Positions 1-5,722 of a DNA stretch of 6,344 bases are shown piece by piece. This stretch comes from Alphaproteobacteria bacterium (GTDB taxonomy: Bacteria > Pseudomonadota > Alphaproteobacteria > Micropepsales > Micropepsaceae). The notes beneath the pieces are model-generated. The model saw only the letters and a program-made list of their open reading frames with translations, had not been told where the DNA came from and searched no databases. Made by a program: the position numbers and the translations under genes. The first letter of the stretch is position 1; each line of letters starts with the position of its first letter. The stretch spans positions 1-6,344 of the forward strand of contig CANBZE010000119.1 of assembly GCA_947373775.1 (NCBI GenBank). Reading direction: 5' to 3'.

Positions 1-1467
1 ACCGTCGCCTACGAGATGGAGCCGCTGGTCAAGGCGACCGGCTTCCGCGAATACGACGCCCGCTGGCTGCTGGGCGCCGAGATCAACCTGCTGGGCATCC
101 AGGCGCTGGGCCTGGGGCTGGGCACCTATTTGCACGGCATCGGGGTTCAGCCGAAAGTCGTCACCGGCCATGACTATCGCTCATATAGCCTTTCCATCAA
201 GCAGGCGTTGACCATCGGGCTGCTGCAGGCTGGCTGCGAAGTGCACGACATCGGACTGGCCTTGTCGCCGGTCGCCTATTTCGCGCAGTTCGCGCTGGAC
301 TGTCCCGCCGTGGCGATGGTCACCGCCAGCCACAATGAGAATGGCTGGACCGGCGTGAAGATGGGCGCGCAGCGGCCGCTGACCTTTGGACCGGACGAGA
401 TCAACGCTATCAAGAAGATCGTGCTGGAAGGTCTGGGCAAGGAACGCGACGGCGGCAAGTACATCGCCGTGCCCGATATGCGCGAGACCTATCTGCAGGC
501 CGTGACCAAGGGTCACAAGCTGTCGCGGCCCATCAAGGTGATCGCAGCCTGCGGCAATGGCACCGCCGGCGCCTTTGCGCCCGAAGCCCTGCGCCGCATC
601 GGCGCCGAGGTGATCGGCATGGACACCGATCTGGACTTCACCTTCCCCAAATACAATCCCAATCCTGAAGACATGGAAATGCTGCATGCCATGGGCCATG
701 TGGTGAAAGAGCAGGGCGCCGATCTGTGCCTGGGCTTTGACGGCGACGGCGACCGCTGCGGCGTGGTGGACGACAAGGGCCGCGAGATTTTCGCCGACAA
801 GATTGGCGTGATGCTGGCGCGCGGTCTGTCGGCCAACCACAAGGATGCGCAGTTCGTGGTGGATGTAAAATCTACCGGTCTTTACCTCACCGATCCCGTG
901 CTGAAGGCCAATGGCGCCCGGACCGATTACTGGAAGACCGGCCACAGCTATATCAAGCGCCGCACCGCCGAGCTGAAGGCGCTGGCGGGCTTTGAAAAGT
1001 CCGGCCACTTTTTCTTCAACCCACCGATCGGGCTGGGTTACGACGATGGCATCGTCGCCGGCATCCAGGTGCTGGAGATGCTGGACGCGGCCGGTCCGAG
1101 CGCGAAACTTTCGGCGCTGTATGACGGACTGCCGCAAAGCTGGGGTTCGCCCACCATGGCGCCCTACTGCCCCGACGACAAAAAATACGCCGTGGTCGAG
1201 GCGATGGTGAAGGAATACTCCACCCTGAAGGACAAGGGCGAGACGCTATTGGGCCGCAAGATCGTCAGCGTCGTCACCGTCAATGGCGTGCGCGTCACCC
1301 TGGATGACGGCACCTGGGGCCTGGTGCGCGCCTCGTCCAACAAGCCTTCGCTGGTGGTGGTGGTGGAAAGCCCGGCCTCAGAAGCCAATATGCGGGCCAT
1401 GTTTGCCGATATTGACGCCCGTCTGGGCAACCATCCCGAAGTGGGCGAATACGACCAGAAGATTTAG
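1..1467 (+). CDS. Phosphomannomutase/phosphoglucomutase, 5'-truncated by window edge
   Basis: This cytoplasmic alpha-D-phosphohexomutase interconverts the 1- and 6-phosphates of mannose and glucose, feeding nucleotide-sugar, exopolysaccharide and LPS synthesis. All four family active-site loops are visible. Counting from the Met at base 16, they are: the phosphoserine loop TASHN at 103-107 (Ser105); the metal-binding loop DGDGDR at 242-247; the sugar-binding loop EKSGH at 327-331; and the C-terminal phosphate-binding loop RASSNKP at 438-444. The frame stays open to base 1 (five more codons before the first Met), and homologues carry a short N-terminal extension, so the true start is probably outside the window. 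483 residues are present from that Met, close to full length. The TAG stop is followed by a 59-base gap to the next gene on the same strand, so co-transcription is possible. The sugar loop reads FEKSGH rather than the GEMSGH of the Pseudomonas AlgC type, which I take as subfamily variation. Whether mannose or glucose phosphate is preferred cannot be read from sequence. Confidence 0.95.
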   Translation, partial: TVAYEMEPLVKATGFREYDARWLLGAEINLLGIQALGLGLGTYLHGIGVQPKVVTGHDYRSYSLSIKQALTIGLLQAGCEVHDIGLALSPVAYFAQFALDCPAVAMVTASHNENGWTGVKMGAQRPLTFGPDEINAIKKIVLEGLGKERDGGKYIAVPDMRETYLQAVTKGHKLSRPIKVIAACGNGTAGAFAPEALRRIGAEVIGMDTDLDFTFPKYNPNPEDMEMLHAMGHVVKEQGADLCLGFDGDGDRCGVVDDKGREIFADKIGVMLARGLSANHKDAQFVVDVKSTGLYLTDPVLKANGARTDYWKTGHSYIKRRTAELKALAGFEKSGHFFFNPPIGLGYDDGIVAGIQVLEMLDAAGPSAKLSALYDGLPQSWGSPTMAPYCPDDKKYAVVEAMVKEYSTLKDKGETLLGRKIVSVVTVNGVRVTLDDGTWGLVRASSNKPSLVVVVESPASEANMRAMFADIDARLGNHPEVGEYDQKI

Positions 1468-1491
1468 ACCGCTTGTCTTGATCGCTGGTCT
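1466..1491 (+). repeat. Imperfect inverted repeat after the mutase stop codon
   Basis: AGACC at 1466-1470 is complementary to GGTCT at 1487-1491. Two further pairs (1471-1472 with 1484-1485) form if T1486 is bulged, leaving an 11-base loop. It begins within the TAG stop. No T-run follows, so it is not a canonical Rho-independent terminator. It may be a weak mRNA hairpin between the mutase and esterase A, or chance. Confidence 0.25.
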
Positions 1492-1526
1492 GCGCGAGCA
1501 TCCCGGAAAAGAACGGGGAGGGGCAC

Positions 1527-2498
1527 ATGGACCGGCGCACATTGCTGGCTGCGGGACTTGGCGGCGCGCTGCTGCCGCGCGCGGCGCTGGGACAGACACC
1601 GCCGCATGAGACCGGCTACCTGCCGGGCGACTCCCAGGAATTCATCGGCCTGTGGCCGGGCACGCCGCCGGGTGGCGCCGGCATCCAGCTGGACCTCAAG
1701 GTGATCGATGCGGTGCAGCCGGATGGTTTCCATGTCCGCGCCGTCAGCCAGATCCAGCAGCCGGGTTTCTTCGTCTATCGCCCCGTCAAGCCCACGGGCT
1801 TGGCCATGCTGATCATTCCGGGCGGCGGCTATGCCGCGGAGGGCGGCGACCGCGGCGGCCGCGAGATCGCGCAGTATTTCGCATCGCGCGGCATCATCAG
1901 CTTTGTGCTGCGCTACCGGTTGCCGGGCGAGGGCTGGAAGAACCGCGACATGGTGCCGTTGCAGGACGCCCAGCGCGCCATGCGCCTGATCCGCGCCGGC
2001 GAATATGGCGCCCAGAAATTGGGCGTGATCGGCTTTTCCGCCGGCGGGCATTTGTCGGCTTCCTTGGCGCTGCACCATGGCATGACCACCTACGAAAAGA
2101 TCAGCGCCACGGACGGCGGTGACGCCAAACCCTTCATCGCCGCGCATATGTATCCGGTCATCACCATGGGGCCTGGCGCCCATGCCGGTTCGCGCGACAA
2201 GCTGCTGGGCGAAAATCCGAGCGCTGAGATGATCGACAAATGGTCGTTGGAAAAACATGTCGGCGCCGATACGGTGCCGTCCTTCCTGGCGCTGGCGGCC
2301 GATGACGACATTGTGCCGCCCATGCCCAACGGCATTGCGTTTTACCAGAAGCTGCAGGAGGCGAAGATCGCCTCACAGATGCATGTGTTCGAGGCGGGCG
2401 GCCATGGCTTCAGCCTGCATTGGGCGCAAGGCAAGCCGTGCGGCGCCTGGCCGGAACTGTTCTTGTCCTGGGCGGGCACGCACGGATTTAAGGCTTAA
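1527..2498 (+). CDS. Exported alpha/beta-hydrolase, acetyl-xylan-esterase-like (esterase A)
   Basis: Serine esterase of the BD-FAE/COG0657 kind, a family that removes acetyl or feruloyl groups from glycans; the substrate here is not known. It has 323 residues. The N-terminus MDRRTLLAAG has a twin arginine, then a short hydrophobic stretch and a likely cleavage after ALG at about residue 22, suggesting Tat export to the periplasm. Visible motifs are: LWPGTPPGG at 42-50; oxyanion loop PGGGY at 98-102; nucleophile elbow GFSAGG at 169-174 (Ser171); acid in AADDDIVPP (probably Asp260); and GGHGF with His293. The triad is complete. The start is supported by GGGGAGGGG at 1515-1523, with GGAGG five bases before the ATG. 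It lies 59 bases behind the mutase and ends overlapping the convergent hydrolase. It is a paralogue of the gene at 3600-4589, sharing several near-identical blocks. Some relatives are annotated as xylanases, but the fold and triad here indicate an esterase. Confidence 0.9.
   Translation: MDRRTLLAAGLGGALLPRAALGQTPPHETGYLPGDSQEFIGLWPGTPPGGAGIQLDLKVIDAVQPDGFHVRAVSQIQQPGFFVYRPVKPTGLAMLIIPGGGYAAEGGDRGGREIAQYFASRGIISFVLRYRLPGEGWKNRDMVPLQDAQRAMRLIRAGEYGAQKLGVIGFSAGGHLSASLALHHGMTTYEKISATDGGDAKPFIAAHMYPVITMGPGAHAGSRDKLLGENPSAEMIDKWSLEKHVGADTVPSFLALAADDDIVPPMPNGIAFYQKLQEAKIASQMHVFEAGGHGFSLHWAQGKPCGAWPELFLSWAGTHGFKA
2184..2209 (+). repeat. Copy 1 of a 26-base perfect direct repeat within the esterase paralogues
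   Basis: These 26 bases are identical to 4269-4294 and encode the core of the HAGSRDKLLGENPSAE block shared by both esterases. Longer alignable stretches surround it at lower identity. It marks gene duplication (paralogy), not a mobile element. It could also serve as a short homology for recombination between the copies. Confidence 0.8.
2488..2498. other. Convergent 3' overlap of esterase A and the minus-strand hydrolase
   Basis: The + gene stops with TAA at 2496-2498 and the - gene stops with TAA read from 2490-2488, so the last 11 bases are coding or stop on both strands. The palindrome GCTTAAGC (2493-2500) covers the + stop. No GC-rich stem with a T-run lies nearby on either strand, so I cannot point to an intrinsic terminator for either gene. 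Confidence 0.85.
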
Positions 2499-3477
2499 GC
2501 GCCTCTAGTAGCGCGGCGTGGAAGCGCGCCGGGGCCTGGATCTGCGGTGAGTGACCAAGGTCCGCGAAGCGGATCAGCTTGCCCTGTTTGAAGCGCTTGA
2601 CCGCCGCTTCCGCCAGCACAGGATAGTTGCCGAGGGTTGCGCGGATTTCCGGTGGCGCCAACTGCTTGCCCGGCGCGGTATTGTCCTTGTCGCCGATCAT
2701 CAGCAGCACCGGCATTTTCAAATTCTCGAACTCGTAGAACACCGGCTGGCTGTAAATCATGTCGTAGGTCAGGGCCGAATTCCACGCCACGATGGCCTTG
2801 CCGGCCCCGCGATACATGCCGGCCAGCATCTGCACCCAGGGCTCGTATTCCGGCTTCCACGTATTGGCGTAATAGGTGACGCGCTCATAATCGCGGATGC
2901 TGTCGGCGCTGGTCTTGAGCTGAACCTGATACTGCGCGTCCAGGCTTTGCCACGGCACGCCCTTGGCGCGCCAGTCTTCCAGCCCCAGCGGATCGACCAG
3001 CACCAGTCTTTCGGTATCCTCCGGGAACGCCAGGCCGTAGCGCACCGCCAACATGCCGCCGGTGGAATGGCCCATCACAATGGCGCGGGTGATGCCCAGC
3101 GACTTGAGCAAGTCGTGGGTGTTCGCCGCCAGTTGCTCGAAGGTGTACTGGTAATGTTGCGGCTTGGTGGATTTGCACCAGCCCACCTGGTCGGGCGCGA
3201 TGACGCGATAACCGGCGCCGCTCAGCGCCCGGATGCTGCCTTCCCAGGTCGCGGCGCAGAAATTCTTGCCATGCAGCAGCACCACCGTATGCCCGTTCGG
3301 CGTGGCGGGCTTCACATCCATGTAAGCCATGTCCATCGCCACATCCTGGCTCTGGAACCGGTAATGCTGCAGCGGGAAGGGATAATCATAGCCTTCCAGC
3401 GTCGGGCCATAGGCGGCTTCCTGCGCCGATGCGGCAGACGCGAAGAACAATAGTGCGGCGGCGATATGGATTTTCAT
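2488..3477 (-). CDS. Sec-exported alpha/beta-hydrolase, substrate unknown
   Basis: A 329-residue alpha/beta-hydrolase-fold protein of the general esterase/epoxide-hydrolase/haloalkane-dehalogenase-like group. Its reaction cannot be assigned. MKIHIAAALLFFASAASA is a clear Sec signal peptide with AxA cleavage at about residue 18, placing the mature enzyme in the periplasm or outside. Motifs are: VVLLHGKNFCAATWE at 65-79 with the oxyanion HG; nucleophile elbow GHSTGG at 136-141 (Ser138); GDKD at 262-265 (Asp265 likely acid); and LGHSPQ with His309. The triad is complete. The frame is open to 3672, but I choose the ATG at 3477 because it directly begins the signal peptide and the upstream 65 codons are arginine- and proline-rich and overlap the opposite gene. 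No good Shine-Dalgarno precedes it; the nearest purine run is about 14 bases or more upstream. It is not a close relative of the flanking esterases: the motifs and block order differ. It is divergent from esterase B and convergent with esterase A. Confidence 0.87.
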   Translation of the reverse strand: MKIHIAAALLFFASAASAQEAAYGPTLEGYDYPFPLQHYRFQSQDVAMDMAYMDVKPATPNGHTVVLLHGKNFCAATWEGSIRALSGAGYRVIAPDQVGWCKSTKPQHYQYTFEQLAANTHDLLKSLGITRAIVMGHSTGGMLAVRYGLAFPEDTERLVLVDPLGLEDWRAKGVPWQSLDAQYQVQLKTSADSIRDYERVTYYANTWKPEYEPWVQMLAGMYRGAGKAIVAWNSALTYDMIYSQPVFYEFENLKMPVLLMIGDKDNTAPGKQLAPPEIRATLGNYPVLAEAAVKRFKQGKLIRFADLGHSPQIQAPARFHAALLEALKP

Positions 3478-3539
3478 GCGCGAACAATACGCCTTGCCCG
3501 CAAAAGGAAAAGGGTGAGATGCTTGGATCAAAGAGGAGC

Positions 3540-3578
3540 GTCGGCGGGGCCGGTAGCGGCAGCGTACCGGCGAGCGAC
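3540..3578. repeat. Imperfect inverted repeat in the divergent intergenic region
   Basis: GCCGGTA at 3549-3555 is exactly complementary to TACCGGC at 3565-3571 around a 9-base centre. Four outer bases, GTCG at 3540-3543, also pair with CGAC at 3575-3578 across a small asymmetric internal loop, giving 11 pairs in total. It lies 22 bases before the esterase B ATG, between two divergent genes. It could be an operator for a dimeric regulator serving both promoters, or a hairpin in the esterase B mRNA leader. There is no T-run and it sits upstream of the gene, so it is not a typical terminator. No regulator gene is present in the window. Confidence 0.45.
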
Positions 3579-3589
3579 CAACAAAAAGT

Positions 3590-3595
3590 GGAGGG
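3590..3595 (+). promoter_or_regulatory. Shine-Dalgarno site that fixes the esterase B start
   Basis: GGAGGG lies just before the ATG at 3600, with GGAGG at the same five-base spacing used by esterase A. The codons after it, MDRR plus a hydrophobic stretch, match the paralogue's N-terminus. This supports the start at 3600 over the longer open frame that reaches back to 3429. Confidence 0.8.
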
Positions 3596-3599
3596 ATTG

Positions 3600-4589
3600 A
3601 TGGATCGCCGCAACATGATCGGGCTTGGTTTGGCTGCCGCTGCGCTGTCAAAACAGGCACTGGCCGACACATTGATGCCGGGCGACGGCAGCGTCCCCAG
3701 CGATCCCAAGGAGATTGTCACCCTGTGGCCGGGGACGCCGCCCGGCGGCGCCGGCATCCGCCTGCCCAACCGCATCCAGAACCGCGATCCGGGCGCCGCC
3801 CCGGTGGACCGCTATATCGACCAGGTCGGCAATCCCAGCATGATCGTGTTCCGTCCCGACAAACCGGATGGTTCGGCCATCATCGTGGCGCCGGGCGGCG
3901 GTTATTCGCGCGAGATGATGGATTTCGAAGGCACCGGCGTGGCGCGCCGCTTTAATGCCGCCGGCGTCACGGTGTTCGTGCTGCGCTACCGCTTGCCGGG
4001 CGAAGGCTGGGCGAACCGCAGCGACGTGCCGCTGCAGGATGCCCAGCGCGCCATGCGGTTGGTGCGCGCCAATGCCGCCAAATATGCGCTGGACCCGGCG
4101 CGCATCGGTTTCATGGGCTTTTCTGCCGGCGGCCATGTCGCCTGTTCCATCGCCACCCGCTTCGCGGCCAAGGTTTATGCGCCGATGGATGCCGCCGACA
4201 GCGCGGATGCGCGGCCCAGTTTCTCGGTGCCGATGTATCCGGTCGTCACCATGGGCGAGGGCCGCCACGCCGGTTCGCGCGACAAGCTGCTGGGTGAAAA
4301 TCCCAGCGCCGAACTGATCGATGCCTATTCCTGCGAGAAACACATTCCCGCCGATGCCCCGCCGACCTGGATCTGCCTGGCCGCCGACGACAATGTTGTG
4401 CCCCCGATCCAGAATGGGGTGGCCTATTTCACCGCTTTGCGCGCCGCCAATATCGCGGCCGAGATCCATGTCTTCGAGGTCGGTGGCCATGGCTATGGCA
4501 TCAGCAAGACAATCGGCAAGCCGGATGCCGCCTGGCCCGACCTGCTGCTGCGCTGGGGCGCCAGCCACGGATTTTTCAAGGCGCTTTAA
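3600..4589 (+). CDS. Exported alpha/beta-hydrolase, acetyl-xylan-esterase-like (esterase B)
   Basis: Paralogue of the gene at 1527-2498, 329 residues, with the same predicted role as a periplasmic glycan or acyl esterase of unknown substrate. MDRRNMIGLGLAAAALSKQALA is a twin-arginine-like signal with probable cleavage after ALA at residue 22. Motifs are: LWPGTPPGGAGI at 42-53; oxyanion PGGGY at 98-102; GFSAGG at 173-178 (Ser175); AADDNVVPP (probably Asp264); and GGHGYG with His297, so the triad is complete. Shared blocks with copy A include FVLRYRLPGEGW, VPLQDAQRAMRL and HAGSRDKLLGENPSAE. By eye the proteins are roughly half identical, diverging most around residues 54-80 and 103-120 and at the tail. 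I reject the extension to 3429: it would bury the signal peptide and overlap the divergent gene. Its last four bases overlap the convergent dusA stop. Both copies look intact, so differing specificity is plausible but untested. Confidence 0.9.
   Translation: MDRRNMIGLGLAAAALSKQALADTLMPGDGSVPSDPKEIVTLWPGTPPGGAGIRLPNRIQNRDPGAAPVDRYIDQVGNPSMIVFRPDKPDGSAIIVAPGGGYSREMMDFEGTGVARRFNAAGVTVFVLRYRLPGEGWANRSDVPLQDAQRAMRLVRANAAKYALDPARIGFMGFSAGGHVACSIATRFAAKVYAPMDAADSADARPSFSVPMYPVVTMGEGRHAGSRDKLLGENPSAELIDAYSCEKHIPADAPPTWICLAADDNVVPPIQNGVAYFTALRAANIAAEIHVFEVGGHGYGISKTIGKPDAAWPDLLLRWGASHGFFKAL
4269..4294 (+). repeat. Copy 2 of the 26-base direct repeat within the esterase paralogues
   Basis: Identical to 2184-2209 and in the same reading register within esterase B. 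It reflects paralogy and encodes part of the conserved SRDKLLGENPSAE block. Confidence 0.8.
4586..4589. other. Convergent 4-base overlap of esterase B and dusA
   Basis: TAA of esterase B occupies 4587-4589 and TAA of dusA reads 4588-4586. The stops sit within CGCTT-T-AAGCG (4582-4592), a short inverted repeat with a one-base centre. No intrinsic terminator is visible, so read-through antisense into each gene is possible. Confidence 0.85.
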
Positions 4590-5563
4590 GCGGCCTCGCG
4601 CTGGCGCACGAAATCCAGCGCGTCGCGCAGAACGGCGATGCCCGCGTCATGGCGCGGTGCGTTCTCGCTCAGGTGGCGGCGGAACAGCCGCGCGCCGGGA
4701 CGGCCGTTGTAAAGTCCCAGCATCGGCTTGATCAGCGTGTGCAGCCGCGCGCCCTGGGCCAACTGGCGCTCGACATGGTCGCAATAGGCAGCGACCGCCG
4801 CATCCAGGTCGGTGGGCGCGCCGCCGAAGAAGCGCGCATCCACCTGCGCCAACAAAACGGGATTCTGGTAGGCGGCCCGGCCCATCATCACGCCATCGAC
4901 ATGGCGCAGATGGTCTTCGGATTGCTCCAATGTCTCGATGCCGCCATTGACCAGTATGGTCAGGTTCGGCCGCTCGCGCTTGACCCGGTAGACCAGCTCG
5001 TAATCCAGCGGCGGCACGTCGCGATTTTCCTTCGGGCTCAGTCCCTCCAGCCAGGCCTTGCGGGCATGCACCGCGAACACGTTCCCCCCGGCTTCGGCGC
5101 ATGCATCGATCAACGCGCGCAACGCCTGTTCGGGGTCCTGGTCATCCACCCCGATGCGGCACTTGACGGTGATGGGCAGCTTCACTGCCGCGCGCATCGC
5201 CGCCACGCACTCGGCAACCAGCGAAGGCTCACGCATCAGGCAGGCGCCAAAGCGCCCCGACTGCACCCGGTCCGACGGGCAGCCGACATTCAGGTTCACT
5301 TCGTCATAGCCGAAGTCGGCGGCGATCACGCACGCCTGCGCCAGCTTCGCCGGATCGGAACCTCCCAGTTGCAACGCCAAGGGATGCTCGAACGCTTCGA
5401 AACCCAGCAGCCGGGCTCGGTCGCCATGCAGCACCGCATCCGCCGTCACCATCTCGGTATAGAGCAGGGCGTTTTTGGTCAGGCAGCGATGCAGCACCCG
5501 GCAGGGACTGTCGGTCCAGTCCATCATCGGGGCGACGCTGAATCTGCGGCTTAAGCTGTTCAT
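4586..5563 (-). CDS. dusA: tRNA-dihydrouridine(20/20a) synthase DusA
   Basis: FMN-dependent cytoplasmic enzyme that reduces uridine 20/20a in the tRNA D-loop using NADPH. The 325-residue length fits the DusA family. Visible features are: N-terminal FMN-barrel motif APMMDWTD at 11-18; LQLGG at 64-68; catalytic loop NVGCPSDRVQSGRFGACLM at 92-110 with Cys95 as the general acid; the DusA-specific HARKAWLEGLSPKENR at 166-181; and phosphate-binding VNGGI at 205-209 and GVMMGRAAYQNP at 224-235. A helical C-terminal region follows. HARKAWLEGLSPKENR points to DusA rather than DusB or DusC. The start at 5563 gives the expected N-terminus. No Shine-Dalgarno sequence precedes it: the upstream bases are AT-rich (CCAATTAATTCAATCCC). 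Its tail overlaps esterase B convergently, and it is divergent from the PQQ dehydrogenase. There is no functional tie to the neighbours. Confidence 0.97.
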   Translation of the reverse strand: MNSLSRRFSVAPMMDWTDSPCRVLHRCLTKNALLYTEMVTADAVLHGDRARLLGFEAFEHPLALQLGGSDPAKLAQACVIAADFGYDEVNLNVGCPSDRVQSGRFGACLMREPSLVAECVAAMRAAVKLPITVKCRIGVDDQDPEQALRALIDACAEAGGNVFAVHARKAWLEGLSPKENRDVPPLDYELVYRVKRERPNLTILVNGGIETLEQSEDHLRHVDGVMMGRAAYQNPVLLAQVDARFFGGAPTDLDAAVAAYCDHVERQLAQGARLHTLIKPMLGLYNGRPGARLFRRHLSENAPRHDAGIAVLRDALDFVRQREAA

Positions 5564-5571
5564 GGGATTGA

Positions 5572-5599
5572 ATTAATTGGAGTTGGCCGGGATTCTCAA
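5572..5599 (-). promoter_or_regulatory. Candidate dusA promoter close to the start codon
   Basis: On the - strand, TTGAGA (5599-5594) matches the -35 consensus at five of six bases. It is followed, after 16 bases, by ATTAAT (5577-5572), a four-of-six match to TATAAT; the alternative TTAATT has a 17-base spacer. Only eight bases separate the -10 candidate from the ATG, so transcription would begin at or just before the start codon. Inferred from sequence only. Confidence 0.4.
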
Positions 5600-5646
5600 C
5601 GAAAATCTGACCGTTTCCCGTAACGTGTTGCGCCCGCTATCCAATT

Positions 5647-5675
5647 TTGCGATTGCCGGCATCCTGTTGCATCAT
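5647..5675 (+). promoter_or_regulatory. Weak candidate promoter for the PQQ dehydrogenase
   Basis: TTGCGA (5647-5652), a 17-base spacer, then CATCAT (5670-5675) resemble -35 and -10 elements, each matching four of six consensus bases. This would give a leader of about 40 bases containing the inverted repeat at 5694-5709 and the ribosome binding site. Such matches are common by chance, so this is a suggestion only. Confidence 0.2.
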
Positions 5676-5693
5676 CGGGCAAAAGAGATTGGG

Positions 5694-5709
5694 CGCAGCC
5701 TGGGCTGCG
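5694..5709 (+). repeat. Perfect inverted repeat abutting the PQQ dehydrogenase ribosome binding site
   Basis: CGCAGCC and GGCTGCG are exact complements separated by TG. As RNA this would form a six-pair, all but one G-C, stem with a CTGG loop. Its last base touches the GAGGGGAG ribosome binding site (5709-5716). It may be a leader hairpin affecting translation or mRNA stability, or a small DNA operator. No T-run follows, so it is not a standard terminator. Confidence 0.4.
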
Positions 5710-5722
5710 AGGGGAGAGAAAC

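Noticed and set aside
181..1137. Long open frame of 318 codons on - antisense to the phosphomannomutase
   Set aside because: It lies in the same triplet register as the real gene, is rich in His, Arg, Gly and Ala without recognisable motifs, and is expected where TTA, CTA and TCA codons are rare in a GC-rich gene.
1500..1519. Short hairpin TCCCG...CGGGGA over the esterase A ribosome binding site, considered as a terminator or anti-Shine-Dalgarno element
   Set aside because: Only about four to five pairs with a mismatch or bulge and no T-run; too weak to support a regulatory claim.
1464..2258. Open frame of 264 codons on - antisense to esterase A
   Set aside because: Same codon-register mirror effect; no motifs, while the + strand has a complete catalytic triad and ribosome binding site.
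2551..3453. Open frame of 300 codons on + antisense to the Sec-exported hydrolase
   Set aside because: In triplet register with the real - strand gene and of low-complexity His/Gln/Arg-rich composition; no domain recognised.
3429..3599. N-terminal extension of esterase B by 57 codons
   Set aside because: The extension has no signal-like or domain character and overlaps the start of the divergent hydrolase. The ATG at 3600 has a good ribosome binding site and matches the paralogue's N-terminus.
3478..3672. N-terminal extension of the - strand hydrolase by 65 codons
   Set aside because: It is Arg/Pro-rich, overlaps esterase B, and would place the Sec signal peptide internally. The ATG at 3477 begins the signal peptide.
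3648..4568. Open frame of 306 codons on - antisense to esterase B
   Set aside because: Mirror frame of a clear gene, rich in Gly/His/Arg, with no supported start or motif.
4649..5554. Open frame of 301 codons on + antisense to dusA
   Set aside because: Mirror frame of the well-supported dusA; composition is His/Gln/Arg-rich and no family is recognised.
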